From the NCBI RefSeq assembly GCF_030651495.1, contig NZ_JAUSFI010000127.1, forward strand, positions 1 to 38,368: a stretch of DNA of 38,368 nt, written 5' to 3'. Under the pieces are notes generated by a model that was given only the letters and a program-made list of their open reading frames with translations, searched no databases and was not told the origin of the DNA. Made by a program: the position numbers and the translations under genes. This document shows positions 17,888-25,718 of the stretch, in pieces. Source of the stretch: Undibacterium sp. (lineage in GTDB: Bacteria; Pseudomonadota; Gammaproteobacteria; Burkholderiales; Burkholderiaceae_D). The stretch's first letter is position 1; each line of letters opens with the position of its first letter.

Positions 17888-18976
17888 TTAATCCTCGTAA
17901 TCGTAGCTGTGTATCTGAAATTTTCTCGGTTCGGCCAAAACCTTTGTCATACCGTCATAGCTCAATGCGGTTGCGACATTTTCCCATTTTCCTCCGGGTG
18001 GAAGTTTGCCTAGTTGCGTTAAAAATTGGTACTCGTTTTTTAGTGTTGGACTACTCGGGTTGTTCAGAATTGCAGGGGCTGAGGGAATATCCAGAATCTC
18101 ACGGTGGGTAATGGACGCAATCTGCGTCACCGAAAGTGTCGCGGGTTTTCCTGAAAAACTTGCCGTCTCTGCCATCGCCCAGCGCGCCGCTTTTTCGGTA
18201 TTGCTGTGGGATCGACGCATCCATTCGATGGCGCGTACAAGACCAGCGACGAGGTAAAGTGCAGCCTGCGGTGCGCGTCTGGCGAAATCCTGCTCGATGA
18301 CAAAGTAGGTCGCACTTGAGCCGCGAAAGACGATGTGATTTTCTTTACTGTTGCCAAGGCTGGCGGAGGTGGCGGGCTCCCAAGCTGCGAAAGCGTCGAT
18401 TTCCCCCCGTTCCAAGGCGTCGGGCATGTCGCCAACGCTGAGCGGAATCAATTTGACTTTTGTTTCGCTAATTCCGGCCGAGGCTAGCCCCTGAAGCAAG
18501 GTGTAATGAGAGGTGGATGCCTCAACATAACCGATACGCTGGCCAACCAGGTCTCGCACCTGTATATCTCCCTTGGCAACGATGGCAACCGAGGTCTGCT
18601 TGGTGATGCCGGCAATCCAGATATTGCCAGTAGAAGCGGCGAGTATGGATGGCATGTCGCCCAATACTGCCGCTTCAAGCTTTTGATTCGCCAGCAGGGC
18701 AAGCATGTCGGTGCCGCTCTTGAACGGGTGTGTTTTTAGCGGCTGTTTGCTGTCGGCGAGGGCTTTATTTAAGATGCGGTCATGCCGCATCACGACACTG
18801 ACGACACTGGAGGGGTAGCCTAGGGGCTGAACCCCTAGGTCAAGTGTGGGCGAGGCCGGCGCCAAGCCGTAGCGGTCGAAGTATTGCTCGGCGCTTGAGG
18901 TTGCAGGTAAAAATAAGGCGAAGACCAGCAGCATTACTATGCTCTGCCTCAGATGGTGCAGCGCTTTGGCATGCAT
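17888..18976 (-). CDS. orphan periplasmic substrate-binding protein, NrtA/SsuA-like (NMT1 family)
   Basis: A 362-residue protein with a typical signal peptide (MHAKALHHLRQ, then a hydrophobic core ending near TSSAEQ). The body resembles binding proteins for nitrate, sulfonate, taurine or pyrimidine precursors: LGVQPLGYPSSVVSVV, GDMPSILAAS, VRDLVGQRIGYVEASTSHYTLLQGL and GEIDAFAAWEPATSAS. No permease or ATPase gene is next to it. Instead the stop codon is 5 bases from the start of a membrane PAS/GGDEF/EAL sensor, so it may present a ligand to that sensor rather than to a transporter. I chose M at 18976 (Shine-Dalgarno GAGG) over an in-frame start at 19054, which would put 26 residues before the signal peptide. 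The ligand is unknown. Bases 19055-19413 upstream hold no gene, only A/T-rich sequence with a small inverted repeat (GCATCA/TGATGC, 19209-19227). Confidence 0.85.
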   Translation of the reverse strand: MHAKALHHLRQSIVMLLVFALFLPATSSAEQYFDRYGLAPASPTLDLGVQPLGYPSSVVSVVMRHDRILNKALADSKQPLKTHPFKSGTDMLALLANQKLEAAVLGDMPSILAASTGNIWIAGITKQTSVAIVAKGDIQVRDLVGQRIGYVEASTSHYTLLQGLASAGISETKVKLIPLSVGDMPDALERGEIDAFAAWEPATSASLGNSKENHIVFRGSSATYFVIEQDFARRAPQAALYLVAGLVRAIEWMRRSHSNTEKAARWAMAETASFSGKPATLSVTQIASITHREILDIPSAPAILNNPSSPTLKNEYQFLTQLGKLPPGGKWENVATALSYDGMTKVLAEPRKFQIHSYDYED

Positions 18977-19413
18977 GAGCTTGCCTCGACGGTTGAAGAT
19001 CGCGAGAGCGGCTCTGGTTGCGTAAAAATACCGTCCTAGGAGAATCGAAATCATGTTGCTTTTTACCTTGTATCGTGGTGTTGCTCTTCAAGGGTTAATG
19101 CAATATTCGGTGTTCTAATGGTCAGATTGCAGTGTGGTGCATTGTGTAAAACAGTCAAAGTCTAATCTTAATTTAGTACCAGAATAAGGAAAGTTTTCGT
19201 CAGTTAGGGCATCAATTTGCCTGATGCTGAATGCGAATTGTGTATTTTACACTTTAATTGTTATTAAATTAATTTAATGCACGCAAAGTGACAGAAAATG
19301 AGATCTGTATGATTTTATTTACTTTGATCAATTGGCGCGACAAATAATTGGTCGTTTATTGTCAAAGTATTATTTTTTTGGATAATCCAGCTGCATCATG
19401 CCGAGCGGATTGC

Positions 19414-21135
19414 TCAACGCACTATCAGTATATAAATCAATAGCAGATTCAATACGATGGCGCTCATGGCAATGGCGCGCCATATCGTGGCAGGATCGCC
19501 CTTGACTAGCGGGGTCGGGGTAGGAGCGGGTAAGGGACGGGCTGCACCGCGCTCTAGCGCGAGTAAAAATTCTTCCGCCGTTTCGAAGCGTTCTTGCGGG
19601 TCACGCGCGATGGCTTTGAGTAATACGTTTTCCAGCCAGATCGGCAGGTCAGGGCGGTAACGGCTCGGTGCTATCGGGCTGCCAAATTTAGGCCGCTGAA
19701 ATGGCTCGACCTCGCCATACGGATAATGCCGCGTCAGCAAGTAATACAAGGTCACCCCGCTGGCATACAGGTCGGTGCGGCGTGATGCGGCTTCGCCTTG
19801 AAATTGTTCGGGAGCCAAAAACGACGGTGTGCCCGCCATGGTAAAGCTGGCGGAGAGGCTCTTATCTTCCGCATCGAGTCCTGATTGCGCTACGCCCAAA
19901 TCAAGAATGCGGATTTCGCCATCTTCACCTAAATGGACATTGGCCGGTTTGATATCTCGGTGCAAGATGCTACGGCGGTGCAAGGCGCCCACCGCGCGCA
20001 CCAGCTTAGTGCCGTAGTTGATGACATCGGGCACGGTAAAATGCTGGCCGGCATCGAGACGGTTTTGCAGCGAATCGCCTTCGTGCCAGGTCGACAGGTA
20101 GTACAAGAAATTTCTTTGATCCGGCGTAATCACTTGCGGGAAAAAACGCGCGACTACGCGCTTGGCGAGCCAGGCTTCATGCGCAAAAGCCGAGCGTTCA
20201 TGGGCATCATTCGCGCGCTCCGGGTGCAGGGTTTTTAACACCAGCTTACGGTGGTGCACGGGATCATTGACCAGATACAGCAGGGTGGTGAGTGAGGTAT
20301 GCAGTAGCTGCTCTACGATATAGCCATCGATCACTTGTCCCGGCTTGAGTTTGGCCGGTGCCGGCAGGCTGCGTAACTCGGACAGCGCATCGCGCAAGTC
20401 CCCCTCCGGCAGGGCCGTAACCTGCAGAATAATCGCGCTGGCATTATCTTGCGAGCCTGCCGCCAGTGCCGCTACGCACAGCGCGCCACTGGCTTGCTCA
20501 GGTGACAGTTTGCCCTGACTGACTTGCTTGAGAAAGTCAGTGACATCGTATTCGGTCAGCGCCGACCAGACCCCATCGCTGGCCAGTAAAAACACATCAT
20601 TCAACCGCACTTCGCCCATGCCATGATCCACTGCCAGCCGCGTATCCATGCCGATTGCACGGGTCAGCACATGCTGCATCTCGGGTCTATCCCAGACATG
20701 GTCTTGCGTCAGTTTTTGCAGCTTGCCGGTGCCATCATCACGCAGCAGATAGCAGCGGGTATCGCCGACATGCGCGGTGTAATACATGCGGCCGCGCAGC
20801 ACCAGTGCAGTCAGGGTGCTGGCCATGCCGGCCAATTCCTTGCGTACCGTGCCTTGCTGCTGGACCCAGCTATTGATCGCCACCAGCACTTTTTCCAGCG
20901 AGGTGGTGATTTCCCAGGTGTCCGGCGTTGCATAGTAATCGCTCAGCAAGCCGCGCACCGCGTATTCGGACGCCTCACGCCCGCCCTCATTACCCGAGAC
21001 CCCATCGGCAATCGCCGCAATCAAGCCCTTGCTGGAAAGCTCAGGCTCGTTCGGTGTGACCATGCCGACAAAATCTTCATTGCGCGGCCGGACGCCTGCG
21101 ATGGAGTGATGGCCAGTGGTGACGATGAGAGGCAT
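19414..21135 (-). CDS. PP2C phosphatase / Ser-Thr protein kinase fusion with C-terminal membrane anchor
   Basis: A 573-residue two-headed signalling protein. Residues about 1-240 are a PP2C-type phosphatase, with VRPRNEDF, IADGVSGNEGGREASEYA, HVGDTRCYLL, LLASDGVW and SQDNASAI supplying the metal-binding aspartates. Residues about 265-530 are a Hanks-type kinase: catalytic lysine in KLVLKTLHPE, HRDIKPANVHL near 393, DLG in place of DFG, and TPSFLAPEQFQGE. A single hydrophobic segment (about 552-571) ends the protein, so both domains face the cytoplasm. The gene starts 26 bases after the nitrate transporter gene on the same strand. Adjacency suggests a link to nitrate uptake or assimilation; targets are unknown. 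Confidence 0.93.
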   Translation of the reverse strand: MPLIVTTGHHSIAGVRPRNEDFVGMVTPNEPELSSKGLIAAIADGVSGNEGGREASEYAVRGLLSDYYATPDTWEITTSLEKVLVAINSWVQQQGTVRKELAGMASTLTALVLRGRMYYTAHVGDTRCYLLRDDGTGKLQKLTQDHVWDRPEMQHVLTRAIGMDTRLAVDHGMGEVRLNDVFLLASDGVWSALTEYDVTDFLKQVSQGKLSPEQASGALCVAALAAGSQDNASAIILQVTALPEGDLRDALSELRSLPAPAKLKPGQVIDGYIVEQLLHTSLTTLLYLVNDPVHHRKLVLKTLHPERANDAHERSAFAHEAWLAKRVVARFFPQVITPDQRNFLYYLSTWHEGDSLQNRLDAGQHFTVPDVINYGTKLVRAVGALHRRSILHRDIKPANVHLGEDGEIRILDLGVAQSGLDAEDKSLSASFTMAGTPSFLAPEQFQGEAASRRTDLYASGVTLYYLLTRHYPYGEVEPFQRPKFGSPIAPSRYRPDLPIWLENVLLKAIARDPQERFETAEEFLLALERGAARPLPAPTPTPLVKGDPATIWRAIAMSAIVLNLLLIYILIVR

Positions 21136-21161
21136 GTTGGGTTCCGCTTAAATGGGCTAGA

Positions 21162-22376
21162 TTAAATTTTGGCCGTGGTCATCGCTGCCGAACCCCATGT
21201 CGTGCGCCAGCGCTTCTTGACCAAGGATAAACCTAGTAAAGCGATGATAGCGAGACTGGCGAAAATGCTTAAGCCAATTTGATAGCTGCCGGTCAGCTGG
21301 CGCGAATAACCTAAGCTCGAAGCCAGGTAAAAGCCGCCGATGCCACCGGCCATACCGACTAAACCGGTCATCACGCCCATCTCTTTACGGAAGCGTTGCG
21401 GTACCAATTGGAATACCGCACCGTTACCGGTACCGAGCGCCAGCATAGCACCGACAAAGGCGATCACCGCGCCGGTGGCCGATTGCAGTCCGGTAGAGGC
21501 AATGAATAAAAATGCCGCCGCAATCACATACATTACCGACAGGGTTTTAATGCCACCGATGCGGTCGGCGATGCGTCCGCCCATAGGCCGCACCATTGAG
21601 CCGGCGAACACGCAGGCCGCGGTAAAGTAACCGGCAGTCACTGGTGTCAGGCCATATTGGGTATTGAAATAAATCGTCAGTGACGAGGCCAGTCCCGAGA
21701 AACCGCCAAAAGTCACGCTGTAAAAGAACATGAACCACCAGGCATCTTTATCCTTCAGCACGGCCAGATATTCCCCCAGGGATTTGGTCGGGACATCACC
21801 CGGCGCATCCTTGGCGAAAACGAGATACACCGCCAGCGCGATCAGCAGCGGGATGATGGCCAGGCCGAACACATTTTGCCAGCCAAAGGCAATCGCCAGG
21901 GTGGGGGCGAATAGGGCGGCGAATGCGGTGCCAGAATTGCCGGCCCCGGCGATACCGAGTGCGGTACCTTGGTGCTCGGGTGGATACCAGCGTGAAGCCA
22001 GCGGCAATGCTACTGCAAAAGCAGCACCTGCCACACCCAGAATAATGCCCAGGAACAGCATTTGTTCATAGGTGTGCAGGTTGCCCAGCCAGGCCCAGCT
22101 CAAGCCTGCGATCACGACAACCTGTCCTATCAATCCGGCTTTTTTTGGCTTCAGATGATCGACCAGTATGCCCATGACAATGCGCAGCAAGGCGCCGGCT
22201 AGCAACGGGGTGGCGACCATCAAGCCTTTTTGTGCGGCAGTTAAGCCCAGGTCTTTGGAAATCTGTATACCGAGTGGCCCCAATAAGACCCAGACCATAA
22301 AGCTTAAGTCAAAATAAAAGAAGGCTGCTAGCAAGGTGGGTGTGTGCCCGACTTTCCAGAAAGAGGTTTTTTGCAT
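21162..22376 (-). CDS. narK: nitrate/nitrite transporter of the NNP (NarK/NasA) major facilitator family
   Basis: A 404-residue inner-membrane protein with about 12 hydrophobic segments. The nitrate signature regions are visible: GTGNGAVFQLVPQRF (second nitrate-nitrite porter signature) and AGAGNSGTAFAALFAPTLA (first). Length fits the single-domain porters that import nitrate for assimilation. GGAG precedes the ATG, and a sigma-54 promoter lies about 20 bases further upstream. It is divergent from nirB-nirD-nasA and forms an operon with the phosphatase/kinase gene. The symbol is used in the broad family sense. Confidence 0.9.
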   Translation of the reverse strand: MQKTSFWKVGHTPTLLAAFFYFDLSFMVWVLLGPLGIQISKDLGLTAAQKGLMVATPLLAGALLRIVMGILVDHLKPKKAGLIGQVVVIAGLSWAWLGNLHTYEQMLFLGIILGVAGAAFAVALPLASRWYPPEHQGTALGIAGAGNSGTAFAALFAPTLAIAFGWQNVFGLAIIPLLIALAVYLVFAKDAPGDVPTKSLGEYLAVLKDKDAWWFMFFYSVTFGGFSGLASSLTIYFNTQYGLTPVTAGYFTAACVFAGSMVRPMGGRIADRIGGIKTLSVMYVIAAAFLFIASTGLQSATGAVIAFVGAMLALGTGNGAVFQLVPQRFRKEMGVMTGLVGMAGGIGGFYLASSLGYSRQLTGSYQIGLSIFASLAIIALLGLSLVKKRWRTTWGSAAMTTAKI

Positions 22377-22408
22377 GATCGCTCCATAAGGTGAATGAAC
22401 AGGCTATT

Positions 22409-22423
22409 GCAAGTGCCGTGCCA
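22409..22423 (-). promoter_or_regulatory. sigma-54 promoter of the nitrate transporter operon
   Basis: Read on the minus strand the bases are TGGCACGGCACTTGC, matching the -24/-12 consensus with GG and GC exactly ten bases apart. Transcription would start near 22398, about 20 bases before the transporter ATG. Confidence 0.8.
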
Positions 22424-22515
22424 TCTGCTTTTGTCATGCTTTGTTTGACAATGGGCTTAAAAATACGACTAAAAACGCGCTTTGCTTGTGCATCGCACCA
22501 AATGAGACAAGGCAA

Positions 22516-22594
22516 TGCTACTTTTGGGTGCGACGCACTGCTTGCGTGCTGCACTGGGGTTGATATCGTTGCATGGATGCACCAAATCATACGC
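22516..22594. promoter_or_regulatory. NtrC-like enhancer sites in the divergent region
   Basis: TGCTACTTTTGGGTGCG (22516-22532) has the spacing of NtrC sites (TGCACC-N5-GGTGCA type), and TGCACCAAATCATACGC (22578-22594) has one perfect half. A further GCACCAAAT lies at 22495. They sit roughly 100-200 bases upstream of both sigma-54 promoters, the normal place for an enhancer. This is a motif match by eye. Confidence 0.5.
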
Positions 22595-22695
22595 GACAAG
22601 CGCCCTGCTACCATAGATTAAGCCCTGTATTTATGCGCTTCTCCAGCCAGTGTTACGGTTTTTAAGCAGGCAGTGAATGACTGGTGAATTCGTGC

Positions 22696-22710
22696 TGGCA
22701 TTGCTCTTGC
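22696..22710 (+). promoter_or_regulatory. sigma-54 promoter of nirB-nirD-nasA
   Basis: TGGCATTGCTCTTGC has the GG-N10-GC core of sigma-54 promoters. The predicted start near 22722 leaves about 22 bases before the nirB ATG, with AAAGGAG as Shine-Dalgarno. Confidence 0.8.
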
Positions 22711-22744
22711 TTATAAGCCATGGAGACCAGCAAAGGAGCAATCC

Positions 22745-25174
22745 ATGAAGAAATTAAAGTTAGTAATGGTAGGGAACGGTATGGCAGGTGTGCGTACCCT
22801 GGAAGAGTTGTTGAAGATCGCCCCCGACCTGTATGACATCACTGTTTTTGGCGCTGAACAGCATGCCAATTACAACCGCATTTTGCTGTCGCCAGTGTTA
22901 TCGGGTGAGCAGAACTTTAAAGACATCATGCTCAACGATGTCGATTGGTACGAAGAAAATAATATCACCCTGCATCTGGGTAAAAAGATCGTCAAGATTG
23001 ATCGCGTCAAACGCATCGTGATCGCCGAAGATGGTACCGAGGCAGAATATGATCGCCTCTTGATGGCCACCGGTTCGGTGCCATTCATGTTGCCGGTGCC
23101 GGGTAAGGATGCCAAAGGCGTCATCGCCTACCGCGATATCTACGACACCAACGCCATGATAGAAGCGGCCCAGAAGCATACGCATGCGGTGGTCATCGGC
23201 GGTGGCTTGCTTGGCCTGGAAGCGGCGAACGGTCTGATGATGCGCGGCATGAAGGTGTCGGTCGTGCATTTGCCGGGCTGGCTGATGGAGCGACAGCTCG
23301 ATCAAACTGCTGCAAAAATGCTGCAAAAATCGCTGGAAGATCGCGGTCTCTCCTTTTTGCTGGAAAAAAATACCGAAGCGATTTTGAGTGACGATAATGG
23401 TTGCGTCAAAGGCATACGTTTTACCGACGGTTTGGAAATTCCGGCGCAGCTGATCGTCATGGCCGTGGGTATTCGCCCTAATACTGCGCTGGCAGAATCG
23501 GCCGGCCTGTATTGCAACCGCGGCATTGTCGTCAACGACACCATGCAGACGTATGACCCAAAGATTTACTCGGTAGGCGAGTGCGTCAATCATCGCGGCA
23601 CCGTGTATGGTCTGGTGGCGCCACTGTTTGAAATGGCCAAGGTCTGCGCCAATCATCTGGGTAATTTTGGTATCGGCCGTTATCAGGGGTCGGTCACGTC
23701 GACCAAGCTGAAAGTCACCGGCATTGACTTGTTCTCTGCTGGCGAATTCATGGGTGGTAAAGACACGGAAGAAATCGTGCTATCCGACCCGATAGGTGGT
23801 GTCTACAAGAAGCTGGTCGTCAAGGACGACAAGCTGGTCGGTGCCTGCCTGTATGGCGATACCGCTGACGGTAGCTGGTACTTCAAGCTGCTGCGCGAAG
23901 GCAAGAATATTTCTGAAATCCGCGACACGCTGATGTTTGGCGAATCGGGTACCGGTGACGTCGGGCACGAAGGTTTTACCAAGGCGGCGGCGATGCCGGA
24001 TACGGCCGAGGTCTGTGGCTGTAATGGCGTCTGCAAAGGCACGATCGTCAAGACCATCAAGGAAAAAGGTCTGCTCACCCTGGATGAAGTGCGCAAGCAC
24101 ACCAAGGCATCGGCCTCTTGCGGCTCGTGTACTGGCCTGGTCGAACAGATTTTGATGTTTACGGTCGGTAGCGATTACAGCGATACCTCCAAGGTCAAGG
24201 CCATGTGCAGCTGCACCGATCACACGCATCAACAAGTGCGCGAGGCGATCAAGGCGCAAAAACTGTTGACGGTGGCCGGTACCCAGCAATTTATGGACTG
24301 GCGTACCCCGGACGGTTGCGCCAGCTGCCGCCCGGCGATCAATTACTACCTGATCTCGACCTGGCCGGGCGAAGCCAAGGATGATCCGCAATCGCGCTAC
24401 ATCAATGAGCGTTCGCATGCGAATATCCAGAAGGATGGCACTTACTCGGTCATCCCGCGTATGTGGGGCGGTGAAACCAACTCGTCTGAATTGCGCCGCA
24501 TTGCCGACGTGGTGGACAAGTTCAAGATCCCTACCGTCAAGGTCACCGGCGGCCAGCGTATCGATTTGCTCGGCGTAAAGAAAGAAGACTTGCGTGAAGT
24601 CTGGCACGATCTGGGCATGCCATCGGGCCTGGCTTACGCCAAGGGCTTGCGTACCGTGAAGACGTGCGTCGGTAACGAATGGTGTCGCATGGGGACGCAA
24701 AACTCCACCCTGATGGGGCAGCAGCTAGAGCGCGAACTGGCACGCATGTATGCGCCGCATAAGGTCAAGCTGGCCGTCTCCGGTTGTCCGCGTAACTGTG
24801 CCGAAGCCGGTATCAAAGACGTCGGCGTGATCGGGGTCGATTCGGGTTGGGAGATTTATGTCGGCGGTAACGGCGGTATCAAAACCGAAGTCGCGCAATT
24901 TTTCGTCAAGCTGAAAACGCATGAAGAAGTCATGGAATATACCGGCGCTTTCCTGCAACTGTACCGCGAAGAGGGCTGGTATCTGGAGCGTACCGTGCAT
25001 TACCTGGAACGGGTAGGGCTGGATCACGCCAAGCGCATCGTGGTAGAGGATGAAGTGCGTCGCAAAGAACTGTATCAACGCCTGCTGTTCTCGCTGGAAG
25101 GCGAAGCCGATCCTTGGCACGAGCCAGAGAAAGCGCAAGTTGATACCAGACAGTTTGAGATGCTGAGCGTTTAA
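22745..25174 (+). CDS. nirB: assimilatory NADH-nitrite reductase, large subunit
   Basis: An 809-residue cytoplasmic flavo-iron-sulfur sirohaem enzyme that reduces nitrite to ammonium with NAD(P)H. The FAD site begins at GNGMAGVRTLEELL near residue 10, and the NAD(P)H site is GGGLLGLEAANGL near 152. Two BFD-like [2Fe-2S] cysteine sets follow (CGCNGVC near 423 with CGSC near 459, then MCSC near 487 with CASC near 523). The sirohaem/4Fe-4S cysteines are TCVGNEWC near 640 and CPRNC near 681. All expected motifs are intact and the length is usual. nirD and nasA follow on the same strand, and a sigma-54 promoter lies upstream. Bases 22377-22744 before it hold only regulatory sites. Confidence 0.97.
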   Translation: MKKLKLVMVGNGMAGVRTLEELLKIAPDLYDITVFGAEQHANYNRILLSPVLSGEQNFKDIMLNDVDWYEENNITLHLGKKIVKIDRVKRIVIAEDGTEAEYDRLLMATGSVPFMLPVPGKDAKGVIAYRDIYDTNAMIEAAQKHTHAVVIGGGLLGLEAANGLMMRGMKVSVVHLPGWLMERQLDQTAAKMLQKSLEDRGLSFLLEKNTEAILSDDNGCVKGIRFTDGLEIPAQLIVMAVGIRPNTALAESAGLYCNRGIVVNDTMQTYDPKIYSVGECVNHRGTVYGLVAPLFEMAKVCANHLGNFGIGRYQGSVTSTKLKVTGIDLFSAGEFMGGKDTEEIVLSDPIGGVYKKLVVKDDKLVGACLYGDTADGSWYFKLLREGKNISEIRDTLMFGESGTGDVGHEGFTKAAAMPDTAEVCGCNGVCKGTIVKTIKEKGLLTLDEVRKHTKASASCGSCTGLVEQILMFTVGSDYSDTSKVKAMCSCTDHTHQQVREAIKAQKLLTVAGTQQFMDWRTPDGCASCRPAINYYLISTWPGEAKDDPQSRYINERSHANIQKDGTYSVIPRMWGGETNSSELRRIADVVDKFKIPTVKVTGGQRIDLLGVKKEDLREVWHDLGMPSGLAYAKGLRTVKTCVGNEWCRMGTQNSTLMGQQLERELARMYAPHKVKLAVSGCPRNCAEAGIKDVGVIGVDSGWEIYVGGNGGIKTEVAQFFVKLKTHEEVMEYTGAFLQLYREEGWYLERTVHYLERVGLDHAKRIVVEDEVRRKELYQRLLFSLEGEADPWHEPEKAQVDTRQFEMLSV

Positions 25175-25181
25175 TTGTTTT

Positions 25182-25247
25182 GTAGGGTGCGCTATGCGCA
25201 CCACGTGCTTCAACAAATGCAAGAGCGGTGCGCACGGCGCACCCTAC
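25182..25247. repeat. 66-bp inverted repeat in the nirB-nirD gap
   Basis: GTAGGGTGCGC (25182-25192) is the exact inverse of GCGCACCCTAC (25237-25247), and inside it TGCGCACC faces GGTGCGCA. The transcript would fold into a long hairpin between the two reductase genes. It looks like a dispersed GTAGGGTGCGC-type intergenic repeat rather than a terminator, as no T run follows. Confidence 0.8.
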
Positions 25248-25270
25248 GAGAAATAATTTAAGGAAATAGC

Positions 25271-25615
25271 ATGACTCAAGAATGGCAAGCGATCTGCAAA
25301 GTAGAAGACATTCCGGTACTCGGCGCACGCGTCGTCACCCGCAGTGTCAAGCCCGATGTGGCGATCTTCAGAAACAGTCAAAACAAGGTCTTCGCCTTGC
25401 TCGATAAATGCCCGCACAAAGGCGGTCCGCTGTCGCAAGGCATCGTCTTCGGCGAGAAAGTCGCCTGCCCGCTGCATAACTGGAACATCGAATTGCCGAC
25501 TGGCTGTGCGGCTTCGCCAGATGAAGGCTGTACGCAAAAATTCAGCCTCAAGATCGAGCAAGAACTGGTCTACCTGGATGCCGTAGAACTCCGTACGCTG
25601 GCGCTGGACGTTTAA
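25271..25615 (+). CDS. nirD: assimilatory nitrite reductase, small subunit (Rieske type)
   Basis: A 114-residue Rieske-like [2Fe-2S] protein, partner of NirB. The cluster ligands are in CPHKGGPLSQG (residues about 43-53) and CPLHNW (about 70-75), giving the C-x-H and C-x2-H pairs. The sequence starts MTQEWQAICKVEDIPVLGAR, typical of NirD. AAGGAAAT precedes the ATG. It is separated from nirB by a repeat hairpin, and from nasA by a second folded gap, but all three are read in one direction. Confidence 0.95.
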   Translation: MTQEWQAICKVEDIPVLGARVVTRSVKPDVAIFRNSQNKVFALLDKCPHKGGPLSQGIVFGEKVACPLHNWNIELPTGCAASPDEGCTQKFSLKIEQELVYLDAVELRTLALDV

Positions 25616-25623
25616 TAAACAAG

Positions 25624-25702
25624 ATACTCCCCTATTTTTTTAAAAAATACGTCCCATTGCGCATGTAATTAATGCGTAATGAAAAAATACTAGGGGGAGT
25701 AT
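25624..25702 (+). promoter_or_regulatory. long folded element between nirD and nasA
   Basis: ATACTCCCC (25624-25632) pairs with GGGGAGTAT (25694-25702). Inside, TTTTTT can pair with AAAAAA, and ATTGCGCAT pairs with ATGCGTAAT (one G-T pair) around a GTAATTA loop. The last arm ends about 16 bases before the nasA start, near its ribosome binding site. Possible roles are antitermination by an ANTAR protein, mRNA stability, or translation control. None is shown. Confidence 0.55.
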
Positions 25703-25718
25703 ATCTAAAGGTGTATGT

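Noticed and set aside
22898..24700. Two long minus-strand ORFs (252 and 306 residues) inside nirB
   Set aside because: Both lie fully within nirB, whose motifs are intact over the whole length. The products have no recognisable domains and are mirror frames of a G+C-rich gene.
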